Shown piece after piece: positions 21,586-34,162 of a stretch of 64,000 bases of DNA; the stretch's first letter is position 1, and every line of letters begins with the position of its first letter. The notes beneath the pieces are model-generated. The model saw only the letters and a program-made list of their open reading frames with translations, was not told the origin of the DNA and did not search any database. A program made the translations under genes and the position numbers. Location of the stretch: assembly GCA_028023455.1 (NCBI GenBank), contig JAQFVV010000274.1:374001-438000 (forward strand), read 5' to 3'. Source of the DNA: Epiperipatus broadwayi (taxonomy: Eukaryota; Onychophora; Udeonychophora; Euonychophora; Peripatidae).

Positions 21586-21690
21586 GTCAAAGCATCGGCC
21601 GGGAAGCGAAGCTGCGACAACTGTCTACAAGCACCTGCTTGCTTGCAAAGCAGCTCCGCTGACCTCTCGGCGACCTACACTTGACGGGGG
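21586..21690 (-). mobile_element. tRNA-Ala-derived SINE, copy 3 (diverged)
   Basis: The tRNA-like part is 21592-21680 on the minus strand: GTCGCCGAGAGGTCAGC as box A, and a distorted T arm ending CCGGCCGATGC. It carries a duplicated GCTTGC near the anticodon arm. The tail reads TTTGACATATG. Confidence 0.65.
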
Positions 21691-21719
21691 TTATCTATAT
21701 TTCTAATGAATCATTCAAA

Positions 21720-22215
21720 ATTTCTGAAAATATAATAAAAAAAAATAAAGATACATTTGATCAAATAAAAAGTTAGGTTATTACTCAAACTCATGCTAGG
21801 AATTTTTAAAAAATGCTCAAACAGTTTTAAATACATGCCATTTATGACTTAATAAAAAAAAAAAATCATACAGTCTGATATTTATGAAAGGTTGAAGAAG
21901 ATAATCTTTTATAATTTTGCATAGGTTATAGCAATTGCCATATTATGAAGAATATTAGCGATATTTTATTTCATTATAAGAGTTATAAATTGTCAAATTT
22001 ATCTCACGTTTTTCAATATGTTTAATGAAAAATTCATTCTGATGTTATAAAATTATTCTCATTTGTGCAGTGTGCATCTTTATATTTAACTTTTTTTCTA
22101 CACTAAATACATTAAAAATAAGACTTTCTATATAGCAGAAAAATCAATAACCATATTCCAAAAAGTTAGCAGTCGTATACTTATATAAACGGATTATTTA
22201 TTAAAAACAAGTCAC
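21720..22215. other. AT-rich non-coding stretch
   Basis: No gene or recognised repeat. Confidence 0.5.
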
Positions 22216-22223
22216 CTGACAGC

Positions 22224-22512
22224 AAGGCAAAACTCTCTATACAGTAGTGCCACCCTGTGCCAACCAGAGTAATCAACGGATGCCAGAAGGCTTGTGCATA
22301 AAATCCCTATCTAGTGCCTACTCATCCATTATCTCCAGACTAGTTTCTGGTTTGTGGCCTTCATCAGTGAGGAGCCTTGGATCTGAGAGCACTGCACCTA
22401 GATCTTAGGATAAGTAGGCACTAGATAGGGATTTTATGCACAAGCCTTCTGGCATCCATTGATTACTCTGGTTGGCACAGGGTGGCACTACTGTATGGTG
22501 AGTTTTGCCTTG
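22224..22512. mobile_element. Family A inverted-repeat element, copy 4 (short form)
   Basis: This is a compact, well-kept ~290-bp copy. The left end AAGGCAAAACTCTC and right end GAGTTTTGCCTT are inverted. Both arms run for about 100 bp through GTGCCACCCTGTGCCAACC, GGATGCCAGAAGGCTTGTG, ATAAAATCCCTATC and CTACTCATCC. The loop holds the minus-strand hammerhead at 22325-22381 and TGAGAGCACTGCACCTAGATC. The whole RNA would fold into a long hairpin with the ribozyme near its tip. Confidence 0.8.
22325..22381 (-). ncRNA. Hammerhead ribozyme, family A copy 4
   Basis: Both core boxes are intact: CUGAUGA and GAAAC. Stem II here is GG with CC around a CCACAAA loop, where other copies have AGC with GCU: an A-U pair is replaced by G-C, a compensatory change. 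UAGUC supplies the minimal stem III and cleavage site. Stem I is CCUCA with UGGAG, one mismatch. Confidence 0.72.
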
Positions 22513-23355
22513 TTTAATAATAATTATGTGCTAGTATAAGAGATAGTGATCATGTGATGTTTAGTGGTTTAAAATACAAGCAGTATGGTAAAAGTATCAT
22601 TTTTCACATGATATTATCACATGACTTCAGTTTAATCATTGCTATTTCAGCAGTATACTTTTTTTCTTCACATGCTATGCCATCTATTGTGAGTTTTAGT
22701 AATTAATAGGTGTCAGATGATCTATTAGTTAGTAAAGGTTACAGTAAGTGGGTAGAAATGTGAAGATAAAAAGTATCATTTATCTTCAGGAATTATGTTC
22801 AAGACAGCTGATAATCAGAAAAAGACAAAAGGTTTTTTTTTTATACTATCAAAAGTTCTGCATATAAAAATAATTACATAAATTCATAATACAAACTCTA
22901 TGCTTTGGATGATAGATAATTAAATTGAATATGAATGTGGTAATATATTTTTAAATTATTTTCATAGAGAACATTATACAGATAAGTTTAAAGTGTAGTT
23001 ATAATAACATGATTCTATAGAAGGAAATTCCTCTTCACACACTTATGCTTAGAACCTGTCCTTAAATTAACCAACCCATATTGACCATGCTTAAGTCAGA
23101 GCCTTATTGTTGGCCTGATATTTCAACTAATAAATTATTTACAACAGTTTAGTTTATATATTACAGGGAAGAGAAAGTTTTTCATTTTTAAACGCCTGTG
23201 ATTTTAAATTATAATTATTTAATATGAGTAATAAATAATTAGCAATTCACATAAATGTAATCTTGTGGAAGGAAATTCTCTTCACACATGCCCTATTAGA
23301 TTAATATTAAATTTACATGCATGCACCTGTCAATAAATATTTGAAAAGCATAAAC
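22513..23355. other. Non-coding stretch
   Basis: I see no gene. GAAGGAAATTCCTCTTCACACA near 23019 recurs in diverged form near 23268, with a partner TTAGAACCTGTCCTTA, so an old duplication is present. Confidence 0.45.
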
Positions 23356-23359
23356 AAAT

Positions 23360-23470
23360 CACTTGTGTTTAAAGCCTATCCTTATATAAACCAACTTCTA
23401 GTAACCCTGCTTAAATCAGGGCTTGATCTTATTATGAGTTGGTTTATTTAAGAATAGGCTCTAAGCATAA
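23360..23470. repeat. Imperfect hairpin repeat
   Basis: AAAGCCTATCCTTATATAAACCAACT pairs with AGTTGGTTTATTTAAGAATAGGCTC across a ~45-bp centre. A diverged relative lies near 23048-23095. Confidence 0.6.
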
Positions 23471-23557
23471 ATAATCTTCATACACTTTTAAAACAGTTAT
23501 TGACATATGAATACAAGTTAATTTAATAGCATATGTATGAAGGGTGATTTACCCCAC

Positions 23558-23561
<4 letters not shown>

Positions 23562-23616
<55 letters not shown>
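23562..23616. repeat. (AT)n microsatellite
   Basis: This is a nearly pure AT tract of about 55 bp. Confidence 0.9.
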
Positions 23617-23619
<3 letters not shown>

Positions 23620-24870
23620 CACCATATTATTATTTATTATAATAACATAACAGATTCTATTATTTCATAATATTAACAGGCAGTAGTTTAGATTTTGTCA
23701 TTGTTAATGGATGTAATGACTGTACGGTGATTAATGGAAGATCTTCACACTCTCATTCCAAGATGCTTTAGACTGGCCTATATTAATGAATTTAGGTACA
23801 ATAATAAAATGTCAGTTCTTATCTTTTCAAAGTCTCTATCTTGTGATTTGGTTTGAGAGTATATTTTATAGTCAATAAAAACACCATTGTTTTAAAAGCA
23901 ATACATGTGCATAGGGGGTTATTCCCTTCTGATTAAAATTACATATGAATACTGCACTAGTAAATTAAATAGAGAATTATATAATAACATAAGTGATATA
24001 TATAAAGAAAAGCATTTGGGTAAATTAATGATATTATTACTGAAGAAAGTAATGAATAAAAATTAGGTAAGTATGTTATATTTTAATTTAATTATAGTAC
24101 ATGGTTAAAAAGCAAATGATTCTATTACCAAAAATAATAAAAATTAATTAAGTACATTATATTTTAACTATATACATTTTGAATGTATTTCTAATGCACT
24201 TTTATTACTTTATACAGTCAAACATTTCTTTTAATTAAATACAAATTGTAACAGTTAAAAAATAAAATTGTTTTAAAAAGTGCAAAATAGAGAAGTGTGT
24301 ATTATATAAATGCAATATTTGAAATAAAGCTATCTGGTATTAGATATTGTCTGAACAAAGTTATTTACAATAACTGTCTGATATTTAGAACAATGTCATA
24401 TGTATTAGTAATTCTCTATATTTTTTCTAACTTCAGAGCCATATGTGGACATTAGATGATAATACCACTTCAAAATACCAAGTCTATGTTTCAAACAATA
24501 CAAATCATCAAGGAGAAGCATTGGGTTTGTATCTATGTCTTTTTATATTATCAAATCTAATTATGTAAGATGAAACTCTTTTGATATACTAATGGAATAC
24601 TTCGAAAAAACTTGAGCTGAGTCAAGCCACTATGAAAAAGTATAACTGTATAGATATATTCTGACTTAATAGTGCTGAGTTAACTTTTGGCAAATTCTTG
24701 CCAGAATCCTAGTGCAAAATTAATTAATTGGTGGCACTGGAAGCAGGATCAATATATCAAAGTTTAAATCACTTCAACTATTTTCATAATATTTATTACC
24801 CAGTTGATCACTAGTGTAACCTAGCCAAAATGTTGGTATATATATTTTGACTACAATTAACCATAGATGG
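23617..24870. other. AT-rich non-coding stretch
   Basis: No gene or named repeat. A further (AT)n tract lies at 24872-24902. Confidence 0.5.
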
Positions 24871-24873
24871 ATG

Positions 24874-24897
<24 letters not shown>

Positions 24898-24904
<7 letters not shown>

Positions 24905-25075
24905 AAACAAAACAAGTTGTAAATTTCGTAACTTGCTCATAGCTTGCATTTTATGATCATTAGATGGAGCTTTACCAATAGCTCACTAACAAGCTTAGTT
25001 TACATAAATGCTGAGAGAGATAGAATTCAATATCTTTTTCATTGTCTCCAATGTTTAAACCATGGTTTCAAGCTA
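24898..25075 (+). repeat. Family D repeat, copy 1
   Basis: TGATAAACAAAACAAGTTG, TAACTTGCTxATAGCTTGCATTTT, AGATGGAGCTTTACCAATAG, then GCTGAGAGAGATAGAATTCAA and TTGTCTCCAA. It matches 43162-43325 closely and abuts an AT tract as that one does. A 45-bp piece recurs at 25318-25365. Confidence 0.65.
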
Positions 25076-26485
25076 GTTGGCTCATGTCAGTAAAGGGTAG
25101 GAAGACTAGAAACTAGATCTAAACACCAACTCTACAATCAGCACTTATGAAACATGTTTCTATCAGTTTGAAAGCACAAATTTTTCAGATACATAAATAT
25201 CTTCAAATCCAGTCAAACAAACTAGATAGCTATATGGGTCTGAATTCAGTTCAGTTTCACCATATAGTAAAAGCCTCTACAATCTATATCATTGCAAAAA
25301 CCTTCAAGGGTACATTTATGATAAACAAAACAAGTTATAAATTTTGTAACTTGAATTGTAATTTAACTTGAAACTAATGGAGTAGGAACTTCATTTGGCC
25401 TATATACATGAAACACATCACTGCTATCAACAGATAGTTGTAAAGAGTTTTAAAACCGGCAGACATATTGTAAAAATCCGACCAAAATGGACTTAATTAA
25501 GAAGTTCGTAAGCATGAAATTTTATTCTTTATTTTATAACTATTTTAGTTATTATATTTACTGTGTGCATTATAAAAATAATTATGACTTATTTGGGATA
25601 GCGAAGAAAAGAAAATTATTTTGTACCTTCAGTCAGATTAAACTTAAAAATAAGCAGAGCTATAATATGATATATTTAATGTCTTTTATTGCTGTTTTTG
25701 TATTTATAAGGCACTTGCAGCATGTATAAACTAATGTGAGATATTATGTTAAAGTTAACTTCAACTGTTACAATTCTATTAAGCTATATTAATTTCATTA
25801 CATGAGAAAATATATATAAGAGAAGAAAATTCTATGTTGTAATTAAATGAAAGCACAGCGATAACTTATACCCACCTAATAAAATAATATAAATGAAGAT
25901 ACCAGTTTATAAAAGTTTATATTTATTGACTTTTAACATTAAGTATTTTCATCATTGCCTTTAGAATTTAAGTTAGGGCAAAGCTAAATGAGCCATCTTG
26001 TAATTTCCAATAACAAGTGGAATCGAAATGTTTATTAAACTGAGTTGTGGAATCTCATTAAAAGTGAAACAAATGTCAATTTAAAATTTTGATATGTTAA
26101 TTATTACATTAATCATATTGTGAATCGGATTTATAATGCATTAATTATTAACTAATGCCATTAGTCTACAAAGTATATAAAATCCGTATATGGTGATGAA
26201 GATAAGGATCAATAATCATCTTCAATTTTTTTTAATTTCCAGAATAACAAATTATTGAAGTTAACAGATGAAAATTACAATTGTTCTAAGATCAAGTGAT
26301 GCACTAGGATTATAATTTAAGCTAATAAATATGAAATATACACCATGTGGGAAAGAACGTTTATTAATCACATAATGCTGCAGATTTTAAATGGTTGCAA
26401 TGTGAAATAAGAAATTTATGTGTAGTGATCTTTATTATTATTTAATATGTTGTCTTATAATATTATTACTACAGATATAAATACC
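25076..26485. other. Non-coding stretch
   Basis: AT-rich; frames near 25147 and 25487 are open but lack coding character. I see no gene. Confidence 0.45.
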
Positions 26486-26489
26486 AGTT

Positions 26490-26940
26490 TATATGTAGGG
26501 TATATGAGCACAGACTTTCACACAACGCACCACTCTCCACACTATCTCATAACACTGATACACTTGAACACATATATATTGAAAAAATAAATAATCACCA
26601 GTATACATATTTCATGCTAAACCAGCAATCATCAGTTGGTCCAGATTACCATCTCTACACATATATGCTATAAGTGCTCAGATATATATTAAGATAGCCA
26701 ATCCTCCTACTTTAATGGACAGGCTTCAATCTACTCCACACTCCAACTCTTCAACCATCCATCCAATTGAAAATCTGATGATGGAATGTTCAAAGGAGAC
26801 ACTTAGGCCAAGATTCTTGTTGCACCCATGTTGACCTAAGGTCAATATGACCCCCTCATATACAGGACATAATCCATTTAATACATATACAAGGGATGGG
26901 CAGACATCTCTACTATGTAATAACTGAAACACCCAGGCTT
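26490..26940 (-). mobile_element. Family B element, copy 5
   Basis: It carries ATGAGCACAGACTTTCACAC, the ribozyme (26593-26647), CACATATATGCTATAAGTGCTC, TATTAAGATAGCCAATC, TTTAATGGACAGGCTTC, CAACTCTTCAACCATCCAT and TGATGATGGAATGTTCAAAG. A related inverted copy of the first block follows at 27000, so the element is partly duplicated and inverted. Confidence 0.65.
26593..26647 (-). ncRNA. Hammerhead ribozyme, family B copy 5
   Basis: CUGAUGA and GAAA are intact. Stem II pairs UUGCU with AGCAU around GGUUU. Stem III is AU with AU and the triplet AUA. Stem I pairs CCA with UGG, and the outer arm AAUC pairs with GAUU around an internal loop, the layout expected for loop-loop contacts. Confidence 0.7.
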
Positions 26941-27082
26941 ATTATATACCTGTGTCTATATATGTAATATATAGGGTGTATGAGAGTAGTGGGTTGTGTG
27001 AAAGTCTGTGCTCATATACCCTATATATTACATATATAGACACAGGTGTATAATAACCTGTGTGTTTCAGTTAAATACCAGT
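26940..27082. repeat. Palindrome joined to family B copy 5
   Basis: ACACAGGxxTATTATA-type ends and CTATATATGTAATATATAGG with its complement form arms around AGTAGTGGGTTGTGTGAAAG. It reads as two inverted copies of the family B terminus. Confidence 0.5.
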
Positions 27083-27710
27083 TTATGTAAAAAAAAAAAA
27101 AATGAGATTCGTGATAAAAATAAATTTGATCAAATATGAAAATATATATTTTAAAATAAGGTGAAGTAACCTTATTTGTTGTAAATTTTATTCCTGTTCA
27201 GATATGAACACAGGTAAGAAATTATTACAGTTTATTCTTAATATTTTTATTTTTAGGATAAAAGGATACAATTATTGAATAATAATAATGAATGGACAGA
27301 TATATAACTTTAGTCAATTTAAATGCATTAAACATGGTATTTAATATGTGTAATATTTAACTAATTAATAGCTAATAATGGCTATAGTTATGAGTCATTC
27401 TCGAATTTATAATGATAGTTATAAATTTTATGTGTCAAATAGTAATATATTCCATTTTGCTACTGTCTTTGTATATTCATGGTTAGCGGTATTAGTATTA
27501 GATTTATCTGATGCCATGTTAAATTGTTATGATAATGAAGTGTATAATATGTTGGAATATGTGGTAGGTCCATGTTATATCACATCAGATGAACTTATTC
27601 TCTTCCCCTGAGTGATGATATAAATGACCATCGTAGATGACTTATTAATAATGACTATCAAACTTTGAGCAAATTAAGGTCTTACTTTTGTAGTGTATTG
27701 ATCTAGTTAT
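27083..27710. other. AT-rich non-coding stretch
   Basis: No gene is supported; an open frame at 27378-27611 has AT-driven codon use and no recognisable domain. Confidence 0.4.
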
Positions 27711-27712
27711 TA

Positions 27713-27900
27713 AATAAGGGATTAATCACCTTTTCCTTTTTCTCATATCTCCAAAGGTGATCCAGAAGCAACACCACGATTTCAAACCTTGTGTCAGTAT
27801 AATTGTTTAAACTAAGGGATTGATCACCCCTTTCTTTTATATTCCCAAAGGTGCACCAGAAATGGCACCAGGATTACAGACCATATGCAGTCATGAGATG
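27713..27900. repeat. Diverged tandem pair of ~105 bp
   Basis: AAGGGATTxATCACC, then a pyrimidine stretch, CCCAAAGGTGxxCCAGAAxxxxCACCA and CAGACC/CAAACC occur twice about 105 bp apart. Confidence 0.6.
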
Positions 27901-29280
27901 ACCATGGTCTAGGTTATTGTTTGTTCTCTTTTACCTTAGCTCAACCCTATTATATCTCTGGATATATCAAACATTTTACTATGTTTCATATTCCTAAGTT
28001 CTAATGGTTTGGTATAGATAACAACAAAACCGTTTCTCAAATATGGTATTTGAAAATGTAGATTGCATTTAGCACTGAGAAAAACGATGATAAAAGATAA
28101 TATAAGTTAACAGTTATTTTATAGTATATTGTTACATAATGCCTATCCTTTCGAGATGATCCCATCTATACCATTAAGCTTTGTTATTTATCATTTATAC
28201 TCAATTTGTTTTAAATGCTGATATTTTGTCTTAAGGTTAAAAGGTTCATGTAATATTTTTCTTTAATTTTAAAGAGTCCTAAAAGGTAAAAATAATAATT
28301 AAAAGGTAGAAAAATAATAACCTTGATTCTTAAAGCAGTGTTGGCTGTTGAATAGCCTAAATAAATGGATTAAAACAAGAAGTCGATAGTTTCTAGTAAT
28401 ATATGGTAGTTTAGATTATTATATATTAAGTACATTCATTATATTGCCCTGTGTAGTAATTAATATTGGTGGCTTATTAGCCATTGAATAGAGATTTTGA
28501 AATACATTGCCTGTGTCTATTTAAAGTGGATAAGTTCTTAAAATTATGCTATTAATAAATAGGTAAAATATAAAGATGCATAGTAAGTCAAATAGATTCA
28601 GTGTGAATAATAAATTTGAGTAATAGTAAATTAAAAGGTAATAATTTATTCAAGTATTAAATATATCCTAAGAGATCTTCCCTCAATCATAAAATGTTGT
28701 AATTAAATCTTGTTATATGTGAATTTCTGTCACAATTGTCCAATATTATGTATGTTTACTCTATTGTTATTGTATAGTGGGTTTGAACTCAGATTTTCAC
28801 ACGACCCTCAATCATCCATGCTATCTCATACCGCTGATTTATTGTTATTACTATATTCACAAAACTTGTAAATAATGTAAATAAATTTTGTTTGAAAATA
28901 TATTTAGTTGTCTGTGGCCTTATTGCTAATCATCATCCATGCTGTTATTCCTACCAACATATTATGTTTTATTATTGTCATAAAAATCATCATCAGTCAA
29001 TATAGTAGATTTTATTATGCATTGGCATATCACAATAAATTTTGTTAAGCTTTTACTTTTAAAGTACGTAAAGTTTTATCGCTTATTGATTAAAGCATTG
29101 TTGATCTTAAGCGCATGAATTATTTTTAAATAATGTTTTAAAGATGAAATATTTGGTTTTGGAACAACCTGTTTATCTAAATCATCAGATGCATCATTCA
29201 CTGATCTTGATCATATTGTCCATGGTTATTAAATAAAAGATGGTGTGTAAATTATTATATTTACTTTATTAAGAAGTTAT
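27901..29280. other. Non-coding stretch
   Basis: No gene seen. GTGGGTTTGAACTCAGATTTTCACAC with ATGCTATCTCATACCGCTGAT near 28778-28840 is a short fragment of the family B terminus. Confidence 0.45.
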
Positions 29281-29284
29281 TAGA

Positions 29285-29395
29285 CAAGCGTGGGTGGTCT
29301 AGTGGTTAGCATAGCTTCTGCTTTCCAAGCAGTTGTCCTGGGTTCGCTTCTCTGCCGACACCTTGACATATAAAAATTTTTTTTTAAAAAAGTTA
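29285..29395 (+). mobile_element. tRNA-Ala-derived SINE, copy 4
   Basis: The tRNA-like part is 29288-29361. Box A TGGTCTAGTGGTTAGC and box B GGTTCGCTTCT; the acceptor ends GCGTGGG and CCGACAC pair only in part. A CTTGACATAT tail and an A/T-rich run follow. Confidence 0.7.
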
Positions 29396-30200
29396 TTAAT
29401 GCTTCATAAAACTTAAAGTTAATTATCGTTACTATTGGAATTGCCAAATATTCTTTATTAAACCCAATTTTTGTTTTATGAACTGTCTTTGCTTGTTGTA
29501 TTTGGGTAGTGGCAAATTCCTTTTCACTGATCCAAATATATTTTTTAAAACAGTAGCATTTAAATTATTTGAACCCTGAGAAAAGTAAATTATTAACTAT
29601 TAGTCTCAATTTGCCATCTATTATAATTGTTATCTCCGAAATCAATTATTATGCCTTGTCTTGATCTTTTATGTTTATTCCATTTGTTTAATTGATTCTG
29701 TATAATTGTACGATGTAAGTTCCTTTTTCTAATTTAAAACTTATAATCTATTTTAATTTAGTGGGTAAATATTTTTGTTTTTGTTAAGCTTAGAACACCT
29801 TGCTGTTGTTTGACACAATATTAGTTTCATAGATTAGGATCTCATTCTTCATCATCAGCTTTATTATCATATCTCATCCATATTTTTCTTTCTTTTATTT
29901 TACATCCTCATTTCATCTTAAGTCATTATCATAATTAATTCATCCAACATTGACCCATATCCTATCCCCATCTTAATTATTCATTACTCTAACACATTTT
30001 CTTTTCTTCTCCTCACTCTTGTTATTCATTTTCACTAGTTAATTTTATTTGTTCATCATCATCCATTCAATCGTCTACATCTTGATTCATTTATTATCTG
30101 AGTCATAATTTGAATTCCACATTCATTTCATAGACTTGATTCTTAACTATTTTTTTGCTATTGCAAACTAAATTTATTTTGTAGTATTTTTGTTTTAGAT
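29396..30200. other. Non-coding stretch
   Basis: Pyrimidine-rich DNA from 29840 to 30130 with many CATC/TCAT words; no gene. Confidence 0.45.
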
Positions 30201-30209
30201 CTTGAAGTA

Positions 30210-30700
30210 AATTTAATGATGTTTAATATTGGAAGTTATTATCTATATGACACTTTGTGATCTCTCCCCTTAGATTTGCTCATGTATATACTAGCCAAAC
30301 TTGTTTCTAATATTCTGTTTTACAATTATGACTCATAAGTCACAAGAGATAAAAATGGGCCGATATAATATAGTATAAGGTAATATAAGGATTGGTGGTG
30401 CCTTGTAACCTCTATTTATGTTTACTCATGCTTATGCTAATCAAGTTGAGGCACGGTTCCTCGAAAACGTTCAGCCAAATTTATTACTAACTATATTTTT
30501 TCTCTAATAATTTACAATTAAGTATTTTTCATTTTTACAAATAAGGAGAAATTAAAACCACATTTATTATATTTATTATTGTTATTTGTTGATGGTTAAG
30601 GTTGACATAATGTGAGTAGATGGTGCTTTGTGACTCTTAGACTCATGTTCATGCTAGCCAAATTTTAATTTTTTGGATTATATCATGTTAGAGCCTAGCC
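30210..30700. repeat. Degenerate ~170-200 bp repeats
   Basis: Three diverged units carry CTTTGTGA or CCTTGTAACC, then CTCATGxxxATGCTAxCCAA (near 30247, 30385 and 30620). The origin is unknown. Confidence 0.4.
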
Positions 30701-33100
30701 TGTTTTTATATTCTATATTTATTATTATTTTGTTAAAGGTTACAATATACAGACAAATCCAGTGGTACAATGGTTGGACATTCATTTGCTATTCTTACAA
30801 CAAGGGGCCAAATCTGAGTCAAGTAAACTTGAATTTTTTAATAGTTCTTGGGATTCATTTTTTAGATAAACTCATTCATTGCTAACCTAATTAAGAATTC
30901 AATATTGGGCAATAAATGGTAAATCAAGGATAGATTAGGACTCAAACCTTATCCAGCAACTAGGAAAAGTCTGGTTAGTAATAATAATTTCTCCTAAACT
31001 TTTTATTTATGCAAGTCTACTGAAGGTTTTTGAAGTCAAGTGTCAAATTTTCTGCACTCAGAATTTTATCACAAATATGGTAGAGTGTAGCTTTTAAGTA
31101 TACCTAATGAAGATATTACACAAGAAAAAGAAGATATGAAATTGGAGTTATTCCATATTTTTATATACAATTAAAAACAGATATATTAATTTTTAGCTGA
31201 TTCAAAATCTATAACTGAGCTAGGAACAATCTCTAGTTTAATAAATGATTAGTAATAATCTTTAACATATTTATCGGAAGTGGATGGGTTCAAAGTTGGG
31301 AGTGCAGAAAGTTTGACACTTGTAAATCAAAAAATAATAATTTAGTACTGATAAATACTGAAAAAGTGATTAAGACATTTATAAGAGATTGTAACCTTGG
31401 TTAATTAATGAGTATTTGTTCAGCATAAAATGCACATCTTCAGGTCATTTTCAATGTCTTTGTTTATATGTTTCAAGTATATGTGATGAAGTAGAGCTTT
31501 TCTTAAATATAATACCCTATCGCACAGTGGTAGCAGATCATTCTGTCATGTTATGAGCTGGATTGGGATCTGGAAAGAAAAACTTGACATTTATTAAGGT
31601 TCAAACAGGATTAGGGTTTGTTTCAGGTAGTTGGGTCATAGACAACTTAAGATATCTTCCAATATTAGATGATGTTCAATTAAGTCATGGCTAGAGCATA
31701 AAACATAAATGAAAAACCATTTAAACCTTTTCTTTCTAGCACTTAGTAAATCTGGCTACCAATACTCTCTTTAAGTGTTTTTTTTTTATGGAAGGGATGG
31801 GAGAGTGGGCTGCAGAATAAGTTTTTGGGGATAATGAACTTTTTCAATGTTAACTTATACATATTATAAAACAGTTTGGTTTAGTCCTTATAATAAGTAA
31901 GCTCATTTTAATATACATCATCAAAGTATTTACATTAGATCAACTTTAAAACTATATTTACTTTTTACACTTCACATAAATGAATAAAGGCGTAGTGGGG
32001 AAAAAGCAAATAATTCCAAGAAGATATTTTTAGCTGAACTAGCATTCCTCAGTTGGCCTAAGTACAAATCTCTCTCAAATATTAATATCATCTATCTCAC
32101 AGTGCATATTCAATCTTCAAGTTAAAGATAGTTTTTATAAGAATTGTAACCATTATAAATTGAATATATAGAAATCTGCTTCATAATTAAAAATTTTAAA
32201 ATAACTTCTGGATTTTTGTTCAGGTAAGCAGTTTAAAGCATTCAATTTCTATTCAATTCTATTTGATAAAATCAATATCCGGCTAATATGAATTCGAAAA
32301 TAAAGTAAAAAATTTTTTTTATTAGTATGGCAGATGATGCTTTCACAGTGGATTATTTTATTTTTAATAAATAGAATATGCAATTATAAAATCCCCATGG
32401 TGTAATTTCATATCTATGACCTGAATTTGAACCCAGGATAAAATTGAAAATATTTTTATCAGACTTAAGATTATTTTGTTTTGATAATGAACCCTTACCC
32501 TATTAGATAATCATTGAATAATGGTCAGTAAATAGGTATCTAGCTATCCTTAGCCAAAGAATGAAATAATGATGGGAAACTGTTCAATTTCTCATATTCC
32601 CGGAAATTGATGAGGGTATAATTTTGCCTTCTTGATTCTTCGAGGTGCTAGCTAAAAGGGTTTTACTCCTTGATGAGCTTTTTAAAGGCTATCTAATACA
32701 TACCCATTATAGTTATTAGTTTATTATTATTTGTGTAATAAATAAATAATATTAAAGTTGATCTTTTATCGATTGTTCCAAATTTGAACCTGTGAACTGA
32801 GTAATTCCATATGATACCCATCTTTTGTCACTACGTTTAGCAATTCTACACACATTTCTACTATATAGATATATATGATTATTTTATCAAAGTAAAAAAA
32901 AAATCAATTTAATAAAATTGTAATGTTTGTACACATACTGTATATACTATCTAATTCTAAGTATCGATATCTCTTATCAATAAAGTACTTGATAATCAGT
33001 CATTAAAAAAAAAACAAATAAATCCAAAAATAAATTAATTTAATTTTTCAAGATTAGATTTTTACAATAAAAAACAAACAAGACTTTTTCTGTTTGATGG
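30701..33100. other. Non-coding stretch with old family-B-related repeats
   Basis: Units related to the 6.6-7.4 kb repeat lie at about 31030-31460 (GCACTCAGAATTTTATCAC; GAGTGCAGAAAGTTTGACAC), with a decayed hammerhead-like block at 31405-31460 (UUAAUGA...AAAA, plus strand) and another at 32030-32075 (CUGAGGA...AAAA, minus strand). The rest is AT-rich. This is the 3' side of the GPCR gene; no clear AATAAA signal was found within about 300 bp. Confidence 0.45.
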
Positions 33101-33121
33101 TGGTCTAAATATTATAATTAT

Positions 33122-34162
33122 TCACTGACTACCGCTGTCATTACTCTGTAATGTTTTCCCCTCGGCATTTGTCCCAGCGGTCGATGTAATCATATTGTTG
33201 AGAACGAGACATCGCCTTAAAAAGGGGAAAGCTTGTACAAATGCCTTTTGGAACTCACTACTTGTTAAATAATAAATAATAGGATTTACAAAGCAGGAGC
33301 AAAACCACAGACCATTAAGAACAACAAAAACAATAGCTGGAATTTGTAACTGAAAGAAAATTAAAAGTAAATAAGCTGTAAGAAAGGGCGAATAAAGAGC
33401 AAAAAATATAACCAAAATTGTAACTAAAGTTTTACAGAGCCTGAGTTCCCGTGATCTGTAAGCCGGCTTTACCGGAGGTGCCGCTGTGGACACATTACCG
33501 GATGTATGTTGTATTCTCATACGGCTTTTGCGAACAGTTTGAAAAATTTTGAAATAACATAAAATCATTATCGTTGTCGGCAAAATGTAATATAAAGTCG
33601 ATGCTACTACGGCGTATGAGTCAAATTCGGGCATGCATGTAGCGGAAATTTCCGGGTAATAAACTATATGCCCCCATCCTACAAAAGGTGTTACGCACAG
33701 TATACTAGAGTACAGCCACATAACTACGAGAAGAAACGAAATAGCTCTAATGTTGAAGAATATTCCACTTTTATGAGGGTATAAAACCATCACGTAACGG
33801 TTTATACTCATCACGCACATATTAAGCAAAGTCACGGCCGCTAATATGACATTGAACCCGTAATGAAGTTCGCAGACACTTTGGAGAAACCACGATCCAA
33901 GCAAATAATTTAGAGCCGAAACAGGAATGATAAAGACAGCTTTGAGAATGTCACTTACGGAGAGATTTACGACAAAGACTTGAGCAAGATTTCGCATGGA
34001 TTTGATTTTGCAAATAGTCGCTAAAAAAACATAATTAGCTATTATTCCACCTAATCCTATTGAGATGTAGATGACAAATATTAACACTTTTAAAATGTTT
34101 TGGAAGTCGTCACTCGAATTCTCTTCATACGTGCTATTATAAGATCCGTTACCAAAGTACAT
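33122..34162 (-). CDS. Class A (rhodopsin-like) G-protein-coupled receptor, orphan
   Basis: A 346-residue, intronless seven-helix receptor of the plasma membrane. The start is the ATG at 34162, which has an in-frame stop two codons upstream of it. The N-terminus has three N-glycosylation sites (N5, N9, N15). Class A landmarks: N43 in helix 1, D71 in helix 2 (NLSVSD), C97 and C176 for the disulphide, NRY at 121-123 in place of DRY, W149 in helix 4, P195 in helix 5, P259 in helix 6 (FALYSP, lacking the usual Trp of CWxP), and NPIIY at 293-297. C318 could be palmitoylated. Helix 7 has no retinal-binding lysine, so it is not an opsin. NRY with a GWG after helix 4 recalls melatonin-type and Tre1/moody-type receptors, but the ligand is unknown. 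Length is normal and the frame intact. A five-codon upstream ORF lies at 34165-34179. Confidence 0.92.
   Translation of the reverse strand: MYFGNGSYNSTYEENSSDDFQNILKVLIFVIYISIGLGGIIANYVFLATICKIKSMRNLAQVFVVNLSVSDILKAVFIIPVSALNYLLGSWFLQSVCELHYGFNVILAAVTLLNMCVMSINRYVMVLYPHKSGIFFNIRAISFLLVVMWLYSSILCVTPFVGWGHIVYYPEISATCMPEFDSYAVVASTLYYILPTTIMILCYFKIFQTVRKSRMRIQHTSGNVSTAAPPVKPAYRSRELRLCKTLVTILVIFFALYSPFLTAYLLLIFFQLQIPAIVFVVLNGLWFCSCFVNPIIYYLTSSEFQKAFVQAFPFLRRCLVLNNMITSTAGTNAEGKTLQSNDSGSQ

Noticed and set aside
33122-34162. Opsin
   Set aside because: The helix 7 position that holds the retinal-binding lysine is Phe here (residue 291).
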